From the NCBI GenBank assembly GCA_902795625.1, contig CADBLW010000035.1:1-8931 (forward strand): DNA of 8,931 nt, read 5' to 3'. The notes beneath the pieces were generated by a model. The model had not been told where the DNA came from. It searched no databases and saw nothing but the letters and a program-made list of their open reading frames with translations. This stretch comes from an uncultured Lachnospiraceae bacterium. GTDB taxonomy: Bacteria > Bacillota > Clostridia > Lachnospirales > Lachnospiraceae. The translations under genes and the position numbers were made by a program. How positions within the stretch are numbered: position 1 is the stretch's first letter; every line of letters starts with the position of its first letter. Of this stretch, positions 5,513 through 8,931 are shown piece after piece.

Positions 5513-6496
5513 TCATTTTTCGGTCTTCTTATCAACATACTCCAGGACACCGGTTCCGATATCATTCTTCATCTTGGTGTCAGCCTGGACATTCTGCATT
5601 TTGTAATAGTCAAACACTCCGAGATTGCCCGATTTCAGCGCTTCCGCCATGGCTCTCGGAACGTCCGCCTCGGCCTTGACGACCTCGGCCTTCATCTCCT
5701 GCTCGAGAGCGACTGCCATCGCGCGTCTCTCCTCCGCCTTGGCCTGGGCGATCTTCGTGTTCGCCTCTGCCTGCAGGCTCTGCAGATCCGCACCGATGTT
5801 GCGTCCGACGTCGATGTCGGCGATATCGATGGAGATGATCTCAAACGCTGTGCCCGAATCCAGGCCCTTGCTGAGAACCACCTTCGAAATGTCATCAGGA
5901 TTTTCCAAAACATCACTGTGAGCGTTCGCGGAACCGACGGTCGTTACGATACCCTCGCCGACTCTCGCGAGAACGGTCGCCTCACCGGCGCCGCCGATCA
6001 ACTGGTTGATGTTTGTTCTGACGGTCACACGAGCCTTAACCAAAAGCTCGATACCGTCCTTGGCAACCGCCGAGATCTTCGGCGTCTCAATAACCTTCGG
6101 CGTAACGCTCATCGTCACGGCTTCAAAGACATTGCGGCCTGCAAGATCGATAGCAGATGCCTGGTTAAAGGAAAGATCCATGCCCGCGCGCTCCGCAGCG
6201 ATCAGCGCATTGACCACATTGTCCACGTTGCCGCCCGCCAGATAGTGCGCTTCGAGCTCGTTGGTCTTCACCGTAAGCCCGGCCTTCGTAGCCTTGATCA
6301 TCGGAATGACGATCCTCGCCGGCTTGATGCGCCGAAGCTTCATGCCGATCAGCGAAAATACACTGATCTTAACGCCGCTGGCGATCGCCGAGATCCACAT
6401 TCCAACCGGCACTACCGCCAAAAATACGAGCACCAGCACGATCACAATGATCGCAATGATCATCGGTGTTCCACCTGTGATTAAAAATGTACTCAT
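5513..6496 (-). CDS. floA: Flotillin-like protein FloA
   Basis: The gene encodes 327 residues, the usual length for FloA (about 330). The ATG at 6496 has a perfect AAGGAGG site. The N-terminus carries a hydrophobic hairpin-type anchor (about 11-38). An SPFH/band-7 region follows (about 50-235), including RRIKPARIVIPMIKATKAGL, HYLAGGNVDNVVNALIAAERA and DVGRNIGADLQ. Next is the Ala/Glu-rich coiled coil (about 240-290) and the conserved FloA tail GNLGVFDYYKMQNVQADTKM (290-309). FloA oligomerises into membrane microdomains that act as scaffolds for membrane proteins including sensor kinases and proteases, as known from Bacillus subtilis. It sits 2 nt downstream of the NfeD gene, the standard FloA partner, and before a six-span protein and a response regulator, so its genetic link to signalling is unusually direct here. 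Confidence 0.96.
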   Translation of the reverse strand: MSTFLITGGTPMIIAIIVIVLVLVFLAVVPVGMWISAIASGVKISVFSLIGMKLRRIKPARIVIPMIKATKAGLTVKTNELEAHYLAGGNVDNVVNALIAAERAGMDLSFNQASAIDLAGRNVFEAVTMSVTPKVIETPKISAVAKDGIELLVKARVTVRTNINQLIGGAGEATVLARVGEGIVTTVGSANAHSDVLENPDDISKVVLSKGLDSGTAFEIISIDIADIDVGRNIGADLQSLQAEANTKIAQAKAEERRAMAVALEQEMKAEVVKAEADVPRAMAEALKSGNLGVFDYYKMQNVQADTKMKNDIGTGVLEYVDKKTEK

Positions 6497-6498
6497 GA

Positions 6499-6975
6499 TT
6501 ATGCCTCCTTGACAATAATTCTGTTATTTTTTATTTCCGTAATCGTTAAATCCGTTCCTTTTTTGATGTATCCCGATGTGAGGATATCCAGCGTTACTCC
6601 GTCAAATTCACCCTTGCCGGACGGCCGCAGATCCGTGATCGCGCGTCCCTTTCTCCCGATCAGATACTCCATGTCCTTCTCCTCAATAAAGAGGTTCTTA
6701 CCTTGAAGATCCGTGTCGAGCTTGATCGGTGAATTGACCGTTCTGGAGCCGAATACGATGATGCTTATCACCAGCATCGCCACGATAACTACGATCGCGA
6801 CCGCGCCTACCAGGATCCTCTCCGAGTTGTTCCGCCCGGTCATGAAGACTCCCGCCAGCGTGAACAAGATACCGCAGATCCCCGGAATTCCGAAGCCCGG
6901 CACATACGCCTCGACTCCGATCAGCAGGATCCCTATGATCAGTACAACAATCCCCAAAATCTGTATCGTTTCCAT
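6499..6975 (-). CDS. NfeD family membrane protein (short form), FloA partner
   Basis: The gene encodes 158 residues. ATG 6975 is chosen, 6 nt after AAAGGAGG; a TTG at 6981 directly abuts that site and is unlikely. Three membrane spans (about 5-22, 31-46, 55-76) include the family motif VEAYVPGFGIPGICG. The C-terminal OB-fold domain (about 103-157) shows the expected IGRKGRAITDLRPSGKGEFDG and GYIKKGTDLTITEIKNNRIIV pattern. The N-terminal ClpP-like serine protease domain of long NfeD proteins is absent, so this is the short, non-proteolytic type. Such proteins co-occur with flotillins and are thought to help assemble or anchor flotillin microdomains. The kinase stop codon (6978-6980) lies 2 nt upstream of this start and overlaps its ribosome binding site, indicating translational coupling. 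Confidence 0.93.
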   Translation of the reverse strand: METIQILGIVVLIIGILLIGVEAYVPGFGIPGICGILFTLAGVFMTGRNNSERILVGAVAIVVIVAMLVISIIVFGSRTVNSPIKLDTDLQGKNLFIEEKDMEYLIGRKGRAITDLRPSGKGEFDGVTLDILTSGYIKKGTDLTITEIKNNRIIVKEA

Positions 6976-6977
6976 GG

Positions 6978-7715
6978 TCAACCTCCTTTCTCAAACTTCA
7001 CCGTGAAAACAGTTCTGCTCTCGTCCGTTGCCAGTTCGATCACTCCTTTATTGTCCGACACGATACGCGAAACGATCGCGAGCCCCATTCCGTGGCCCTC
7101 CCCCTTCTTCGTCGTAAATCCTTTTCGGAAAATAAGTTCCTTAATCTCATCCGGTATCTTCGGGCCGTTATCCTCAACCTCGAACACGTAATTTTCCGCG
7201 GTCTCCGTGATATTGACCCGCACGGCCTTCTCTTCGCTGTCGCTCTCCCCCACAGCCCTTACGGCATTGTCCACCAGGTTCGAAAGCACCTTGCAGAGCT
7301 CCCAGTCCTCAATCCCGATGTCCTTCAGGTCGGATTTTACTTCGACTAAAAACTCGATCCCCTTCTCCTCGCATTCCGCCATCTTCGCCGCCATCAACGC
7401 GTTGATCGCCGGCTTGGACGTCTTGATCGCCTTCCCCGTCTTCAGGAGCTCCTTGTACACCTTCCGGAGATACTCATTCATCTCGTCGTACTCCTCGAGC
7501 TCCATCAGACCGTATACGATCTGCAAATGATTCAGGTAATCGTGTCTGTCCATCCTGAGACGGTCGTTCAGTGCCCCGAGATTTTCCACACTCTCGCGAA
7601 GCGCCTTATTCCGGCTCGTCAGCCTCATATAGCTTCGCAGCAGGATTACCAGGCAACCCGCCAGGATCAGAGACAGGATAACAAACAGCAACAAAACGAG
7701 CATTTTATCTTCCAC
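6978..7715 (-). CDS. Sensor histidine kinase with minimal sensor region (Spo0B/GHKL type)
   Basis: The gene encodes 245 residues. The start is GTG 7715, well spaced from GGAGGGG; an ATG at 7703 is the alternative. One membrane span (about 5-27) is followed by a short coiled coil and the dimerisation/phosphotransfer box RMDRHDYLNHLQIVYGLMEL, with His58 as probable phosphorylation site; this Spo0B-like form is typical of kinases that pair with LytTR regulators. The ATPase domain is complete: N box NLVDNA (146-151), G1 box VEDNG (180-184), F-box-like FRKGFTTKKG (196-205) and G2 box GEGHGMGL (205-212). There is no extracellular or PAS/GAF domain, so the signal must enter through the membrane span or a partner protein. 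It is the first gene of the operon. Its presumed regulator is the last gene, an uncommon separation. Confidence 0.94.
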   Translation of the reverse strand: MEDKMLVLLLFVILSLILAGCLVILLRSYMRLTSRNKALRESVENLGALNDRLRMDRHDYLNHLQIVYGLMELEEYDEMNEYLRKVYKELLKTGKAIKTSKPAINALMAAKMAECEEKGIEFLVEVKSDLKDIGIEDWELCKVLSNLVDNAVRAVGESDSEEKAVRVNITETAENYVFEVEDNGPKIPDEIKELIFRKGFTTKKGEGHGMGLAIVSRIVSDNKGVIELATDESRTVFTVKFEKGG

Positions 7716-7761
7716 AATACCCCTCCGTGATCACTTGCCCAAAGAATACCACATTTGCCGC

Positions 7762-7777
7762 ACAGAGCAACCTCTGT
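7762..7777 (-). other. Small hairpin at the predicted 5' end of the operon mRNA
   Basis: ACAGAG (7762-7767) and CTCTGT (7772-7777) form a 6-bp stem with a 4-nt loop. It lies directly at the predicted transcription start (about 7778) of the kinase-floA-regulator operon. It may stabilise the transcript; no T-run follows, so it is not a terminator. Confidence 0.45.
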
Positions 7778-7784
7778 TCTCTCA

Positions 7785-7813
7785 ATTATACAAAAAAGAA
7801 ACTGAAATGTCAT
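7785..7813 (-). promoter_or_regulatory. Promoter of the kinase-nfeD-floA-membrane protein-regulator operon
   Basis: On the minus strand -35 ATGACA (7813-7808, one mismatch to TTGACA) is followed by a 17-bp T-rich spacer and a perfect -10 TATAAT (7790-7785). Transcription should start near 7778, giving a leader of about 60 nt before GTG 7715. No other convincing promoter was seen between the five genes, whose gaps are 2, 2, 31 and 45 nt. Confidence 0.85.
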
Positions 7814-7866
7814 TCGAGTTTGAAAAACTGCCCGGAAAATGCCCCGAAAACTTCCGAACCGTCAGT

Positions 7867-7882
7867 TTTGGCACGTGAAACA
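7867..7882. promoter_or_regulatory. parS-like site 1
   Basis: This 16-bp window matches the known ParB-binding consensus TGTTTCACGTGAAACA at 13 of 16 positions. The central CACGTG and the whole right half (ACGTGAAACA) are intact; all three mismatches are in the left half. It opens the first 44-bp direct repeat. Binding is not demonstrated, and three mismatches is more than usual for strong sites. Confidence 0.4.
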
Positions 7883-7915
7883 ACATCGCGTGTGCGCGTG
7901 CGTATACGCATGAAA
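7872..7915. repeat. 44-bp imperfect direct repeat, copy 1 (with Z-DNA-prone tract)
   Basis: This copy pairs with 7930-7973 at a 58-bp period. The first 11 bases (CACGTGAAACA) are identical and 34 of 44 positions agree without gaps by my hand alignment. Bases 7887-7912 are 26 bp of unbroken alternating pyrimidine-purine, and contain a perfect 12-bp palindrome TGCGTATACGCA (7899-7910). Confidence 0.8.
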
Positions 7916-7924
7916 CGTCCTCGC

Positions 7925-7940
7925 AGTCCCACGTGAAACA
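7925..7940. promoter_or_regulatory. parS-like site 2
   Basis: This window again matches TGTTTCACGTGAAACA at 13 of 16, with the same intact core and right half and three left-half mismatches at different bases. It lies exactly 58 bp from site 1 in the same orientation, opening the second direct repeat. Confidence 0.4.
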
Positions 7941-7973
7941 CTGCCGCGGGCGCGCGTGCGTGTACGCGGAAAA
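7930..7973. repeat. 44-bp imperfect direct repeat, copy 2 (with Z-DNA-prone tract)
   Basis: This is the partner of 7872-7915. Bases 7950-7968 are 19 bp of unbroken alternating purine-pyrimidine, mostly CG/TG. Several differences from copy 1 are transitions (A/G or T/C) that keep the alternating pattern. No coding frame through this region is convincing. Confidence 0.8.
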
Positions 7974-8008
7974 TACTGTACAAACGACTGGCGGGAAGGC
8001 GTCGGTTG

Positions 8009-8017
8009 TGGTACACT
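8009..8017 (+). promoter_or_regulatory. Probable extended -10 promoter of the reductase gene
   Basis: TGG followed directly by TACACT (8012-8017) forms a TGn extended -10 element. The -35 region 17 bp upstream (TGGCGG, 7989-7994) is poor. The transcription start would be near 8024, giving a leader of about 95 nt that contains the hairpin at 8066-8091. Confidence 0.55.
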
Positions 8018-8065
8018 GTGTTAAGAAACGCGGATTTGAGTGGTTTTTACGGTGAATTATCAGCG

Positions 8066-8091
8066 ACGATTGCGCAGACTGCGGCAATCGT
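8066..8091 (+). other. Near-perfect hairpin in the reductase leader
   Basis: ACGATTGC (8066-8073) pairs with GCAATCGT (8084-8091), and inside it GCAG (8074-8077) pairs with CTGC (8079-8082), leaving one loop base and one bulged G (8083). No T-run follows, so it is not a terminator. It ends 15 nt before the ribosome binding site GGGAGGG (8107-8113). As DNA it is an almost symmetric dyad and could be an operator; as RNA its left arm can also pair with the start of the coding region. Confidence 0.6.
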
Positions 8092-8119
8092 TCAACACAA
8101 TGGTTCGGGAGGGTTTACA

Positions 8120-8931
8120 ATGATCGCAATCGTTACCGGCGCAAGCTCGGGCATTGGCTATGAAGTAAGCGCGCAGCTGCGCGACGCGGGATACACGGTC
8201 TACGGCATCAGCCGAAGAGTTGTTGCTCCGGAGGGCGTGACCGCCCTGTGCGCGGACGTCTCCGACGAGGCAGCGGTCCACGCCGCCGTTTCGGAGGTTG
8301 CCCGCCGCGAGGGCCGGATCGACCTGCTCTGCGCCAACGCCGGCATGGGCATCTCCGGCCCGGTTGAGTTCGCGAGCCCCGAGGCAACCCACAAGATCAT
8401 GAACGTCAACTTCTTCGGGCAGGTCTACGCCGCCCAGGCGGTCCTCCCGTACATGCGCGCGCAGCGCGGCGGAACCATCGTCTTCACGAGCTCCGTTGCC
8501 GCGCCCATCGCCATCCCCTACCAGGCCTTCTACTCCGCCGGCAAATCCGCCATCAACTCCGTCGCCCTCGCCCTGCGCAACGAGGTGCGCGAGTACGGCA
8601 TCCGCGTGAGCGTCGTCATGCCCGGCGACTCGAGTACCGGTTTCACGGACGCGAGGGAGAAGCAGCATCAGAGCGGTGCAGCTGCGAAGGCTTCATCCGA
8701 AGCCGCTGCCGGCACGACCGAAAACGAGGCATATCCTCACTGCGACTCCGCCGTCGCCTCCATGGAGCGCGACGAGCGCGGAGGCATCCCTCCGGCCAAG
8801 GTGGCAGCAGTCATCGTGCGTGCCGCACGCAAGAAAAACCCGGCGCCTTTGTATGTCGCCGGGTTCAAATACCGATTATTGCTTGGATTGTACAACCTTC
8901 TTCCCGCCCGCGCCGCCGTATGGCTGGTAGG
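8120..8931 (+). CDS. Short-chain dehydrogenase/reductase (SDR), 3' end outside window
   Basis: ATG 8120 has GGGAGGG six nt upstream; 270 codons are open to the window edge with no stop. It is a classical SDR, an NAD(P)H-dependent oxidoreductase. The cofactor motif TGASSGIG is at residues 6-13, with SRR (31-33) at the end of the second strand, which often favours NADPH. CADVSD is at 44-49 and NAG at 73-75. Asn95 lies in the MNVNFFG helix, the catalytic Ser125 in FTSSVA, and YSAGK gives Tyr138 and Lys142. PGD at 168-170 replaces the common PG-x-(I/V)-x-T. The substrate-lid region (about 173-225) is long and low in complexity (Ala/Ser/Glu-rich). The tail has a hydrophobic stretch (about 251-270) that may contact membrane. 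The substrate cannot be assigned. It is divergent from the floA operon and has its own promoter. Confidence 0.93.
   Translation, partial: MIAIVTGASSGIGYEVSAQLRDAGYTVYGISRRVVAPEGVTALCADVSDEAAVHAAVSEVARREGRIDLLCANAGMGISGPVEFASPEATHKIMNVNFFGQVYAAQAVLPYMRAQRGGTIVFTSSVAAPIAIPYQAFYSAGKSAINSVALALRNEVREYGIRVSVVMPGDSSTGFTDAREKQHQSGAAAKASSEAAAGTTENEAYPHCDSAVASMERDERGGIPPAKVAAVIVRAARKKNPAPLYVAGFKYRLLLGLYNLLPARAAVWLV

Noticed and set aside
5918..6484. Plus-strand open frame of 188 codons over floA
   Set aside because: It is a shadow of the SPFH domain coding region; its product is rich in Arg and His with no domain.
7872..7973. CRISPR-like array
   Set aside because: There are only two imperfect copies with a 14-bp gap between them, and no cas gene is in the window.
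7782..8087. Minus-strand open frames (68-101 codons) across the repeats
   Set aside because: They are low in complexity, arise from the CG/TG tract and lack good ribosome sites; they also cross the operon promoter.
8060..8668. Long minus-strand open frame (202 codons)
   Set aside because: It lies antisense to the SDR gene, whose cofactor and catalytic motifs are intact; the frame is a by-product of GC-rich codon use.

Overview
The window looks like chromosome from a low-GC-phylum bacterium with a fairly GC-rich genome, most likely Clostridia (Bacillota). The reasons are strong AGGAGG-type ribosome binding sites, short intergenic gaps, FloA/NfeD and LytTR families typical of Bacillota, and an ECF sigma factor followed by an anti-sigma-like protein with a Clostridia-style N-terminal motif. 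The genus cannot be read from the sequence. No tRNA, rRNA, CRISPR array, transposase or integrase is visible.

Layout. (1) 2-718: 3' part of a cation diffusion facilitator (CDF) metal exporter with two C-terminal metal-sensor-like domains, then a clear terminator (751-781) and a second hairpin (804-837). (2) 1034-1543, minus: a conserved coiled-coil protein of unknown function, with a very good housekeeping promoter at 1617-1645. (3) 1813-3860, plus: a visibly AT-richer block encoding an ECF-type sigma factor, a single-span anti-sigma-like membrane protein overlapping it by 4 bp, a possible tiny ORF, and a membrane-anchored surface protein made of two copies of one domain. It ends at a strong terminator (3891-3922). 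(4) 7715 down to 3958, minus: a five-gene operon of sensor histidine kinase, short NfeD, FloA (flotillin), a six-span membrane protein and a LytTR response regulator. It has one clear promoter (7785-7813), and the kinase and regulator genes lie at opposite ends. (5) 7716-8119: a 404-bp divergent intergenic region with an unusual pair of 44-bp direct repeats. Each repeat opens with a parS-like core and continues into alternating purine-pyrimidine DNA. (6) 8120 to the right edge, plus: a short-chain dehydrogenase/reductase whose leader holds a near-perfect hairpin that could compete with pairing at the start codon.

How the genes may work together. The LytTR two-component system probably senses a membrane or envelope condition. 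The kinase has no extracellular domain, so the six-span protein or the FloA/NfeD membrane scaffold is a plausible sensory partner; this is inference. The sigma/anti-sigma/surface-protein block looks like a separate, probably acquired, envelope-response module. The most unusual DNA is the repeat pair at 7867-7973.
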